From CAWUIO01 sp963922455 (GTDB taxonomy: Bacteria; Bacteroidota; Bacteroidia; Cytophagales; Microscillaceae): a DNA stretch of 56,542 bases. Within the stretch, counting starts at the first letter, position 1. Every line of letters starts with the position of its first letter. The stretch spans positions 1 to 56,542 of the forward strand of contig CAWUIO010000032.1 of the NCBI GenBank assembly GCA_963922455.1, read 5' to 3'. Positions 18,520 through 26,590 of the stretch are shown here, one piece after another. The position numbers were made by a program, and so were the translations under genes. The notes under the pieces were generated by a model that was given only the letters and a program-made list of their open reading frames with translations, ran no database searches and was not told the DNA's origin.

Positions 18520-19593
18520 TCAGGAGGTTGCTAAGAGATTTTTACTTCCCTCCTTCCCGACTCCGTATATCCCCACTTCCTCTTGTTTACCCCGAAGACA
18601 GATAGCTCCCTTGTAGTCAAATGAAAAAGGGTTTTCTTGGAGTTGATGCATTAACTCCTCCGAAATTAAGAGCTCTTCCTCAAATTCATTGCATTTACCT
18701 TGTATCCGGGCGGCCGTGTTGATGGGGTCGCCGTGATAAGCAATCTCTTTTTTAAACTTGCCAATCTCCGTCACGGTTACCCTACCGCCGTGTACACCCG
18801 CTTTAAATACAGGAACCTTAGCATAGCGCTCTTCGTAATAATGCGCTCGTTTTTGAAGCGCATCTTTAAAGCGATAAAACGCCTGGATACAATTTTCGTG
18901 ATCTAAGCCCGGCTTCATTTTCCAGGTAAGAACCGCCTCATCTCCTACATATTGATAAATCTCAGCCACGTGTTCCACCACCACGCCTAAGTCATTAAAA
19001 CAGTCTTGAATCAGCAAGCTATACTGCATATGCCCTAAACGTTCGGCCCATTGGGTAGAGCCCTTTAGGTCCATAAACATGAAAATACGATTTTCTTCTC
19101 TCGGTGTGTAAAATTCCCCTCGGATAAACTTCCTTAAATTGCCCTCTCCGAGCAGCATGTTGACTTGGTGCAATGCATTTAAGAAGAAGTCGACCGTAAG
19201 TATGTAAAAGTAGATAGCAAAGCTCCCCTCATCGAAGGCAAAGATGAAAATATCTACGCTCGTTCCAATAAATAGTCGATAGGCCACATACGATATCAGG
19301 GTCAGAATAATAATAAACAAGAAGCTATATAAGAAGCGCAGAAATAAAAAACGCCCAATGGTAATCCGCTTATACATTCGTTCTTCCAACCAGAGCTGGA
19401 CTAAGCCAGACAAAACACCAAAAATGGGACCCAAAATAAACGATAGCAACAAACTAGATTGCATATCAAATTTCAAATTACCCAGCTCTTCCGTTCCGCT
19501 CCCTCGAACAATGCTCAAGAAGAATAAAGAACCTGTCCAGGCAAGTATATAGTCTCGAAGAATACGCAGGTGCCGTTTTTTGTAAGAATTCAT
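18520..19593 (-). CDS. Membrane class III adenylate/guanylate cyclase
   Basis: 357 residues: four predicted transmembrane helices in the first 145 (about 16-30, 47-65, 83-105, 122-142), then a cytoplasmic class III cyclase domain (about 165-340). Both metal-binding aspartates are visible, Asp175 in FMDLKGST and Asp218 in YVGDEAVL, and the dimer-interface segment EIAYHGDPINTAARI is intact, so it should be active as a homodimer. It probably makes cAMP; base specificity cannot be read safely. Three Crp-like regulators in this window are conceivable partners, but they resemble CRP relatives that often do not bind cAMP. Confidence 0.9.
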   Translation of the reverse strand: MNSYKKRHLRILRDYILAWTGSLFFLSIVRGSGTEELGNLKFDMQSSLLLSFILGPIFGVLSGLVQLWLEERMYKRITIGRFLFLRFLYSFLFIIILTLISYVAYRLFIGTSVDIFIFAFDEGSFAIYFYILTVDFFLNALHQVNMLLGEGNLRKFIRGEFYTPREENRIFMFMDLKGSTQWAERLGHMQYSLLIQDCFNDLGVVVEHVAEIYQYVGDEAVLTWKMKPGLDHENCIQAFYRFKDALQKRAHYYEERYAKVPVFKAGVHGGRVTVTEIGKFKKEIAYHGDPINTAARIQGKCNEFEEELLISEELMHQLQENPFSFDYKGAICLRGKQEEVGIYGVGKEGSKNLLATS

Positions 19594-19676
19594 GGGTTCT
19601 TGCAGTTAATTTCAAGCGAAGAAAGTAAAAAAATTAAGACTTTGGGCAAGAGGGGTCACTTCCTAGAGGAAAGTAA

Positions 19677-19808
19677 GGGGCTTGCCCGCGCTATATTAGA
19701 CCCTAGAAGCTTGCTCATGGGCGGTAGGCGCGGGCCGGGCTTTCGCTACTCGCTGCCTCTCCCCTCTAGGCCTACACGAGCTCAAACAGGCCGCTCTATC
19801 CCTAAGCC
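19677..19808 (+). repeat. 130-bp structured repeat, copy R5 (subfamily A)
   Basis: Ends GGCTT and AAGCC; inner stem GCCCGCGC with GCGCGGGC, fully paired; third hairpin CTCG with CGAG. It lies upstream of the cyclase start (19593) and beyond the end of the EAD-like gene. Confidence 0.9.
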
Positions 19809-19942
19809 AAATGAGGTTACAGTATATAAGGGTACTCCTTAAAAAGACCTATTAATTATTTTACAATTAAAAAAACCAGACAAAAGCCTGGCTCATGTAT
19901 AAACACCTGTTAAAAAAAACTTTTCAAAATATGTCCGGGTGA

Positions 19943-20536
19943 TTAAGCTATTCCGATTCCCCTTACGATTAGGTAAATCATACTTACCATAAAGTACAAT
20001 ATCAAAAACTGAAAAAGGGTAGTCCAAAAACTCGGTTTTACTCTTTTTCTTTTTTTAAAGGGGCTACTTGTTTTTTCATTTTTCTCTGATTCGCGTTTTA
20101 GGATGCTTCTCACCCGGTTGTAAAACTCGTATACCTCATACTCTTTGGGGTACTTATCGGTGAGTTGTTTGGCCTCCGATTCTAATCCTTTTAAGTCCTT
20201 CAGGGAGCGGCTTAGATATAATTTTTTCCGAAGGTCTTCTAATTCGGTTTTACAATGCACCGAAGCCTTTTTTGTGAAATACTTAAGTTCTTCTAGCAAG
20301 CGTAGAATCCTATCGTGCATCTCATTGAGGTAATAGCGATTCTTGTACAAGCCATGCCTATATTTTTTTTCCCCTTGAAAATATTCTGCTTGCATATCCT
20401 TGGCTTGCTTAATGTACTGGGCATACATCTCTCCGGAGGGCAACTCTGTTTGTAAAATTTGTAAGGCTTCTTTGGTATTGTCTTCGGAGACTAGGTCTTG
20501 TACGATCTCGATAATTTTTTTGATCCGCGTTTTCAT
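19943..20536 (-). CDS. EAD11-like adaptor domain with C-terminal membrane anchor
   Basis: 197 residues. The first about 80 resemble effector-associated domain 11: helical, with IIEIVQDLVSEDNTKEALQIL, a central helix, and a closing NEMHDRILRLLEEL. Residues about 95-145 form a second helical, charged region, followed by a lysine-rich stretch and one transmembrane helix near the C-terminus (about 170-192), which would tether it facing the cytoplasm. EADs are homotypic adaptors in bacterial conflict systems; a partner with the same domain type lies at 32626. No effector is fused or adjacent. The EAD call is pattern recognition only. Confidence 0.55.
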   Translation of the reverse strand: MKTRIKKIIEIVQDLVSEDNTKEALQILQTELPSGEMYAQYIKQAKDMQAEYFQGEKKYRHGLYKNRYYLNEMHDRILRLLEELKYFTKKASVHCKTELEDLRKKLYLSRSLKDLKGLESEAKQLTDKYPKEYEVYEFYNRVRSILKRESEKNEKTSSPFKKRKRVKPSFWTTLFQFLILYFMVSMIYLIVRGIGIA

Positions 20537-20989
20537 CTTGGTTTGCTTAATTTGTTCTTAGAATGTATGTTATGTATGATTATTTAAATCCGATGAGCAA
20601 AAATGTAGACCAGGCTTATATTCTTGGGTAAAGGGCGTGTTATCTTATAAAAAACAAGGTTAAAGGTGTTTTTTAGAATAATTTCAAATAAGGCAGTAGG
20701 TTTATATTGATTTTTGTTTAAATGACTTTTACATCTTTTCCGGGTAATTATGTTTACAAGTCCTTGTATTCATGTACTTCATTTTTTGAATTTCGTTTCA
20801 ATCTTTTTTGTAGAACTGAGTTATTTTTATGTGAGCACCTTATATGGTGCTGTAAATTTAATCCTAGCCAAATACGAGCTATTCATTAGTTCTTAGTAAT
20901 GACGGAACTTTCATACCCAAATTCCTACCGCTCGTCAAAAATTGTGGTTTTCTCTTTCTCCCATCACGTATTTTATTCCTAGAAACTTA
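20537..20989. other. 450-bp AT-rich spacer
   Basis: Between the EAD-like gene and the MITE. I see no gene or hairpin in it beyond the expected promoter of the minus-strand gene starting at 20536. Confidence 0.4.
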
Positions 20990-21149
20990 GAAACTGTTTA
21001 AATTTAATTGTATAGGCTGCAAAGAGCCATTTCGGGAACCTGATTTCATCAAATTCATCGCCCGTAGCGCTGCTATGCGCTCCTTGTTGATTTCATCAGA
21101 ACCCCAAACTGGCCCTTCTCGCCGACAAAAACTAAACTTAAACAGTTTC
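20990..21149. mobile_element. 160-bp MITE with terminal inverted repeats and TTA target duplication
   Basis: The ends are near-perfect inverted repeats: GAAACTGTTTAAATTTA on the left and TAAACTTAAACAGTTTC on the right, one mismatch in 17. A direct TTA flanks it (20987-20989 and 21150-21152), as expected of a 3-bp target duplication. It has no coding capacity. The interior has two gatttcatca words 60 bp apart. A 3-bp TNA duplication fits some IS5-type elements, but no transposase is in the window to confirm the parent. It ends 17 bp before the next start codon. Confidence 0.75.
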
Positions 21150-21168
21150 TTAATCCATATTTGCTCCC

Positions 21169-21826
21169 ATGAAAATATCTGCTAAGAAACTTGCAGGCAT
21201 CACTTCCTTGTTGGAAGCCGTGGTATACCTCATCGGCTTTACTGTGCTATTTGCCGTCTTAAGCCCCATCATGGAAGAGGCCAAGACCAGCCAAGAACAA
21301 CTGGCCAGCTTGCTGGAATATAAAACCCTCTATCAAGTATGGATTTTATTGATTTATGTACTCTTTGAGGGTCGTCTTAGTGGTCTTAATTCTCAGCTTA
21401 GACGCCTATCTTGAAGAAAGTCAATCCCTTATTTTACCAGTAGCCCGAGTATTTGGCTTCATTTGGGCGGGCTTCGTATTGGCGAGCGGTATGATTACGA
21501 ATATCGGCTTAGACCAAGTAGCCCTTCTATTTCCCAACCCCCCCCAAGCGGCCGATACCCTGTGGCAAACCATCTTGATCCTACAAGATGGTTTGGGGGG
21601 TGGAGTCGAGATGGTAGGGGGAATCTGGATATTAGGCACGAGTTGGGTCGGAATGCAAGGCCAAAAGTTACCATGGCTACTCAATCTAATGGGGATAGTA
21701 ACGGGTTTGTCGGGTATCTTAACTGGGGTTCCCGGACTGGGTATGCTTCAAATCGTGTTTGGTATGGGGCAATTGCTGTGGTTTGCCTATTTGGGAGTCT
21801 ACCTGCTTCTGTTTTCCTCTAAATAA
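21169..21826 (+). pseudogene. Multi-helix membrane protein gene (DUF4386-like) broken by a +1 frameshift
   Basis: Frame 1 runs from ATG 21169 through two hydrophobic helices to YVLFEGRLSG and stops at 21414. Frame 2 continues the same protein: VVLVVLILSLDAYLEE, FIWAGFVLASGMI, QDGLGGGVEMVGGIWIL, then further helices to 21826. Removing one base near 21367-21370 (CTCTTTGAGGGTCGTC) restores YVLFGVVLVVLIL. The whole would be about 218 residues with six helices, like a family of unassigned bacterial membrane proteins. The MITE lies immediately upstream, so promoter and frame are both damaged. A sequencing indel cannot be excluded. Confidence 0.7.
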
Positions 21827-21934
21827 ACCCCTTCGGGCAAGGGCCTGCCCAAATTTTAATTATAGAGAAACGGGCTACAGTCTATTTTTCTTATTTTTGA
21901 AAATAGTCACTTAACGTATTAGCCTTACCTCTCT

Positions 21935-22750
21935 ATGTCTATTGATAAAAGCGCCCTGGATTATCGAGCATTTCACCCCTTTGCGTCTGAATTTCATCTT
22001 GAAAACGCTCTTTTCTTGGCCAAAAATGCCCGATTGGCCTATGAGACGGCCGCCTTACAAGAACACGTGTGCCGAGAAATCTGGGGCTTTCCAAACTATC
22101 GCTTCTTGGAGTACCGGAGTGATGAAGATGATGTACAGGCCTATGTAACGGCCAATGCTGAGGTGATACTCGTATCCTTTCGGGGGACAGAAGCCCGTAA
22201 GTTACAAGACTGGGTCAATAATATGGACACCCAATTGGTTGAGCGTTTTCGGGGCCAGGTACACCGGGGTTTTATACGTTCCATTGATTTGATTTGGGAT
22301 GATCTTACTCAAGTCATCCAGGAGTTTAGAACGCAAAACCAAATGCTCTTTTTTTGTGGACATAGCCAGGGGGGAGCCCTGACCAATTTGGCGGTAGCCC
22401 AAGCCCTAGCCAGCGGTATGCCTTTACACCAAGCCTATACATTTGGGCAACCCCGGGCCGGCAACCTCCTCTTTGCCGGTTTTTTCAACAAGCAATTCAA
22501 ATCCAAGTATTTTCGGATTGTGAATCACGGCGATATTATCACCCGGGCCCCTACCCGCAAATCTGACTACAGCCATTGTGGCACCTTCATTTTCTTGGAC
22601 AAACAAGGGCTCATGCACACCGATTCGGCCTACTGGACCAATTTCTGGGACGATTTAGGCCTTTCTATTTGGGACCTGCTCGATATGGCCATTGCCGAAG
22701 TAGAAGAGCATAAAACAAGCACCTATATTTCTAAGTTGGCTGGGCTTTGA
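21935..22750 (+). CDS. Class 3 lipase (alpha/beta hydrolase)
   Basis: 271 residues, lipase class 3 (fungal triacylglycerol lipase-like) fold. The nucleophile elbow is GHSQGG with Ser144; Asp200 (NHGDIITR) and His214 (YSHCG) or a nearby His complete a plausible triad. VSFRGTEARKLQDWVNN and YTFGQPRAGN are family hallmarks. No signal peptide, so the protein is cytoplasmic or leaves by a non-Sec route; the substrate is probably an acylglycerol or phospholipid. It stands alone between the broken membrane gene and the HhH protein, all in the same direction. Confidence 0.88.
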   Translation: MSIDKSALDYRAFHPFASEFHLENALFLAKNARLAYETAALQEHVCREIWGFPNYRFLEYRSDEDDVQAYVTANAEVILVSFRGTEARKLQDWVNNMDTQLVERFRGQVHRGFIRSIDLIWDDLTQVIQEFRTQNQMLFFCGHSQGGALTNLAVAQALASGMPLHQAYTFGQPRAGNLLFAGFFNKQFKSKYFRIVNHGDIITRAPTRKSDYSHCGTFIFLDKQGLMHTDSAYWTNFWDDLGLSIWDLLDMAIAEVEEHKTSTYISKLAGL

Positions 22751-23021
22751 TTTTATTTTAGGTTTTAAGAACCACCCCGACAAGAATACACTCCGCTCAG
22801 ACGTGAAACGGGTAGGTCCTTTATTTCTCGCAAAAGGTCTTCAGGTTTACCCGGTTTTTATTTGCAAGTCCACAGATACCGCCCTGCCGTCTCAATTTCC
22901 CCTTTTGGATTTGCCCAAGGCCTCCTTGCAACTTCCTCAGTAAATGGTAAAACTCAAGCTATTTCTGAATTAATTATTTAATTTTAGTTGCCTAATTCTT
23001 CATACTAAAAACCGTAACTTC

Positions 23022-23795
23022 ATGGCAGCCAACATCCCTGAATGGGCCGAAAAACGTCTCCTCCAATTTCTAAACAGGGTTCAAACCCCTGAAGATATAC
23101 TAAACCACCCCGACTTTCAAGATGATCCTGAGAGTGGAAGTGCCCAAGGCTATCGTCTTGGGGAGCAAACGGTGCAAAATATCCTAGATAGCCGCAATAC
23201 TAGCTCCACTCGCCGCTTTTCCTCTGTAGAGGATGTATTGGCGGTGCCGGGCTTGGGCGAGGATAAGTTGCAGGACTTGCTGCATAGTTTTGCCCTCACC
23301 GCAGATGATGCTTTTGTGAAAGCTCTTTTTAATGAGCTTATACAAGATAATTGGGAATTGTTTCCACTAGCGATTGATTATCCTTCGGAGGAGTCTTTCC
23401 GGCAGGTAGTAGACCAGGCCGAGTCTTTCCGGCGGGCGGTGGCTCCGGTTTATGCAGAACGGTTTAGCTATTACAGCCGGGAGGCCCAAAGAGAATTACA
23501 AATGCGCGTCCATCGCAGCCACCAAGAAAATTATTTTGAAGCCCATTTGGCTTCCTTTCCTTTTGCTTTCTGGTGGTATCAATTTGATCAAGACAATTGG
23601 TTTAGTTTCGAGCGCATCCGGGGCTTTTGCGAAGATTACTTAAACTACCACGGGAATGAGGCCATGCAATTTCGGATGATCCACCTGGGAAGCTTTGAAT
23701 CGATCGAGGATTTTCGTAGGAGCCACGTCATCCCGGTAGTGGTCAATTACGCCGAATTTCGTGTTACGATCTGGGACGCTCAATTGAATGACTAG
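23022..23795 (+). CDS. Helix-hairpin-helix-containing protein of unknown function
   Basis: 257 residues. The first about 90 form a tandem helix-hairpin-helix-like module: LLQFLNRVQTPEDILNHP, GYRLGEQTVQNILDSRN, then FSSVEDVLAVPGLGEDKLQDLL with the typical PGLG hairpin. Such modules bind DNA or serve as scaffolds at the N-terminus of assorted Bacteroidota proteins. The remaining 165 residues are rich in Phe, Tyr and Trp and match nothing I know. No signal peptide or membrane helix. It is convergent with a Crp-like gene, with R6 filling the gap. Confidence 0.7.
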   Translation: MAANIPEWAEKRLLQFLNRVQTPEDILNHPDFQDDPESGSAQGYRLGEQTVQNILDSRNTSSTRRFSSVEDVLAVPGLGEDKLQDLLHSFALTADDAFVKALFNELIQDNWELFPLAIDYPSEESFRQVVDQAESFRRAVAPVYAERFSYYSREAQRELQMRVHRSHQENYFEAHLASFPFAFWWYQFDQDNWFSFERIRGFCEDYLNYHGNEAMQFRMIHLGSFESIEDFRRSHVIPVVVNYAEFRVTIWDAQLND

Positions 23796-23814
23796 TCCTC
23801 TTTAATGGCTTTTT

Positions 23815-23944
23815 GGCTTAGGGATGGAGCGGCATGTTTGAGCTCGCCGCGGGTCTTAGCGATGGCCAGCGAGTAGCGAGAGCCCGGCCCGCGCCAGGTA
23901 GCTCGGTACAAGCGGGCACATTCGTTTTGGCGCGGGCAAGCCCC
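23815..23944 (-). repeat. 130-bp structured repeat, copy R6 (subfamily A)
   Basis: Minus orientation. Ends GGCTT and AAGCC; inner stem GCCCGCGCCA with TGGCGCGGGC, ten pairs, the longest in the window; third hairpin CTCGC with GCGAG. It fills the gap between two convergent genes, 20 bp from one stop and 23 bp from the other. Confidence 0.92.
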
Positions 23945-23967
23945 AGGTTTACCCTAAATTACTATTT

Positions 23968-24549
23968 CTAGCTAGGTTTGAGGCTTTGCTCCATTTCTTT
24001 TTTTATTCTAGATAACCATTCCGGACGTACCCCCATAAACTCGGCGATGTACTTATCGGGCAGTTCTTCTAATATTTCTGGGCATTCTTGGCATAGATAG
24101 GCATACATCTTTTTGGTACTGAGGCAAATACGTTTGGTCAAAAACTCATTCATAACCGTTAGGGCATAAATGGTTTCTTGTAGGTAGGTCGCTTTTAATT
24201 CGGGCCGGGTGTTCATTTCGGACAAAATGACTTTCTTGGGCAAAGACAAAACTGCTGAACGTTTGAAGGCTTTTAATTGGCTCTTAGACACGACATCCCG
24301 GTAATAGCTGTCCAGCACGGTCATGATTGGATGGAATTTTTTTGTGTGGAAGTTAATGGTATAAAAACTATCTGCATCCAGATCATAAGTTTGGCAAACA
24401 AAGCCGCCACTGAGGATCAAAAAAACCTTGTTACTAGGCTCCCCGACGTGTATGACACATTCGTGACTTTTAACGTCGATGGCTTTCCCTCGTTGTTTAA
24501 ACAAGTCTATTAACTGATTTTCTGGGGTGTAGCGGCTTTGATTGGGCAT
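23968..24549 (-). CDS. Crp/Fnr-family regulator
   Basis: 193 residues from ATG 24549, chosen because the longer frame would overlap the CocE gene (stop 24575) by over 130 bp. The cNMP-binding barrel spans about 15-120 (CVIHVGEPSNKVFLILSGGF). The C-terminal region ends LPDKYIAEFMGVRPEWLSRIKKE, a recognition-helix segment closely resembling the two regulators at 49431 and 50245. The phosphate-binding cassette of true cAMP receptors is not evident. It lies 25 bp after the CocE gene on the same strand, probably one transcript. Confidence 0.82.
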   Translation of the reverse strand: MPNQSRYTPENQLIDLFKQRGKAIDVKSHECVIHVGEPSNKVFLILSGGFVCQTYDLDADSFYTINFHTKKFHPIMTVLDSYYRDVVSKSQLKAFKRSAVLSLPKKVILSEMNTRPELKATYLQETIYALTVMNEFLTKRICLSTKKMYAYLCQECPEILEELPDKYIAEFMGVRPEWLSRIKKEMEQSLKPS

Positions 24550-24574
24550 ACGCTTTAAATGGATATATTGCTTA

Positions 24575-26344
24575 TTATTTAGACGGTATGAGAGGAACCA
24601 ACAGATGGGAATCATAGTCTCCCCCAATATGCAGCACATGACGGCCGGTATTTCCCTTGGTAGACTTTTGATAGGGCCGGGAGGGAATAATTTCCTTAGC
24701 TGATACAATCAACTCCATCATTTCTCCTTTACGAAAAAAGGTACTTTGGGGGTATAAAGCAATTTCAATGGGCACTATTTCTCCGGCAGAAAGAAATTCA
24801 CTGGTGGTTCCATCATATACCGGATGCCAGAGGCTTGAGGCTTCTGCATTCAATTTGCGTCGGGAAACCCGGAGGCACCCCCGGGTAACCATGTCAGAAT
24901 CTAAGCCTACTGATCCGTAGAAACGCATATCTTGGCCTTGAGTGTTATATTTTTTGAGGCCTGAGAAAATAGTCATATCAGGCGGAATTTGCTTGGAAGC
25001 CCCTCCGGCTTGTGACTCTACCCATAATTTGAGCTTGAGGTAGCCACTTAGCTCGGTATCTTCGGGAAAGGTATAATGAAAAGACATCATGCCGCCTTTT
25101 CCGTCATAATAATGGCTAGTCGGGCTGGGGGCCAGAGTCGTTTCTAAACTCCCCTGGGCCGCATTGAGAAAGAGTTGGGTATATTGGGTACGGGCTAGGG
25201 GCCATTCGTTTTCGTAGCGGACTTCGTGTATCTCATCTTTGGAAGAACGCACTTCCAATCGCACAGGGGCCATTTCTAACATACCGTTGTCGGTCTTGTC
25301 TTTCAGAAAGCAATCCATAAACTGCTTGGTAAGCTGCTGCACTTCCTCGGAGTAATAAGACACCCACTTCCCCGTCCGGTGAGTGTATACCCATTTGTGT
25401 GGGGAGCTTACTTTCTCAAAGGCCCGAAAAGAACCCATGGTGTGGAGGCCTTGATCGGAGAAAGAAGCACAGACCAGCATGGGTAGGGTTATTTTCTCGA
25501 GTTGGGGTATTTTTGATTTCCAATAATCGTCATAATTGGGATGTAGCTCGAGAAGTTTGGTAGCGATGGCCCCTTCCACTTCAATAAAATCATCTACGGT
25601 TCCGTTGATGGTTTCCTTTACTTCGGTATTCCACCAAAAGCTTAGGAAGCCATTGTCGGGCACCCCTCCCACACAAGCCACATCTTGGTACATATCGCTC
25701 AGGCCTTCCCAAGGAGAAATACATTTGAGGGAGGGGGGAGGCCCACCAAAGGCCCGGGTAAAGGCAACGGCGTATTGACTAATTGCTAGAAAGCTTACCC
25801 CATTCAGGCCCACTTTTCCGGTACACCAAGCTTGTTGGGCAATCCATTCTATTGCTTCATAATAGCATTGGGCTTGATGGTCAGAAAATACAGAAGGCTT
25901 GCCTTCGCTGTTGGCGTAGCCAGGTAAGTTCAAGTTGACAATCGCATAGCCAGCTGGTACCCAAAAATTAGGATCGGGCGATTCCCAACTGGTGATCTCG
26001 GAGAAACGGGGTTTGCCCCCTCCCTGGGGAATGATCCGGTATTGCTGCGGAGGCCCCCCGAAGGGCGTGTTTTTAAGAGCGGGTATTTTATGGTTGTCAT
26101 AGGGGTGGGCACACATCACTACGGGTACTTTTTCACCGTTTTCTTCAGCTTTTTGGGAACGAAAGATATTGGCTGTGAGCTTCGTTCCATCAGCCATGGG
26201 CACTGGGATGTCATATTCGCAAAGTATATCGGGATGAGGAGGGCTTAACTCACAAGATGGATGTAGCAATTGACCGCTTTTGAGGGCATCGCCCACAATG
26301 GGGCCAATCGATTTAAGTAAGCTTGAGATATCACTTAGGTTCAT
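24575..26344 (-). CDS. CocE/NonD-family (X-Pro dipeptidyl-peptidase-like) hydrolase
   Basis: 589 residues. An alpha/beta hydrolase core (about 40-350) with nucleophile Ser184 in GLNGVSFLA, a following Asp in CASFSDQGLH and His in YTHRTGKW, then the C-terminal jelly-roll domain (about 370-580) typical of the S15/CocE family. Members cleave esters, beta-lactam acyl groups or Xaa-Pro peptides; the actual substrate is open. No signal peptide. It starts a probable two-gene unit with the Crp-like regulator downstream and is divergent from the DUF5916 gene. Confidence 0.9.
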   Translation of the reverse strand: MNLSDISSLLKSIGPIVGDALKSGQLLHPSCELSPPHPDILCEYDIPVPMADGTKLTANIFRSQKAEENGEKVPVVMCAHPYDNHKIPALKNTPFGGPPQQYRIIPQGGGKPRFSEITSWESPDPNFWVPAGYAIVNLNLPGYANSEGKPSVFSDHQAQCYYEAIEWIAQQAWCTGKVGLNGVSFLAISQYAVAFTRAFGGPPPSLKCISPWEGLSDMYQDVACVGGVPDNGFLSFWWNTEVKETINGTVDDFIEVEGAIATKLLELHPNYDDYWKSKIPQLEKITLPMLVCASFSDQGLHTMGSFRAFEKVSSPHKWVYTHRTGKWVSYYSEEVQQLTKQFMDCFLKDKTDNGMLEMAPVRLEVRSSKDEIHEVRYENEWPLARTQYTQLFLNAAQGSLETTLAPSPTSHYYDGKGGMMSFHYTFPEDTELSGYLKLKLWVESQAGGASKQIPPDMTIFSGLKKYNTQGQDMRFYGSVGLDSDMVTRGCLRVSRRKLNAEASSLWHPVYDGTTSEFLSAGEIVPIEIALYPQSTFFRKGEMMELIVSAKEIIPSRPYQKSTKGNTGRHVLHIGGDYDSHLLVPLIPSK

Positions 26345-26590
26345 AGTAAAAATGGGTTTATGTGGATTTTCAGGCTAAAATTAAAGGTAATCCCCTCCCC
26401 GATTCTTTAAGTACTTAAACGATCTGCATGGTTTATCGTGTTTTTTGCCTACCAATCCCCAAATCTTCGATAGAAAAACCGGCGAATATCCTCTTATAAT
26501 CTCAGGAAGAATAGGAAGAATAAAATTTTATAGAAATCTTTGGGTACTTTTTTAAGAAAGCCTTTTAGCTTCCATATAGCCGCTATATCT

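Noticed and set aside
24550..24708. Longer N-terminus for the Crp-like gene at 23968
   Set aside because: It would overlap the end of the CocE gene by 134 bp, and the added residues do not resemble a regulator.
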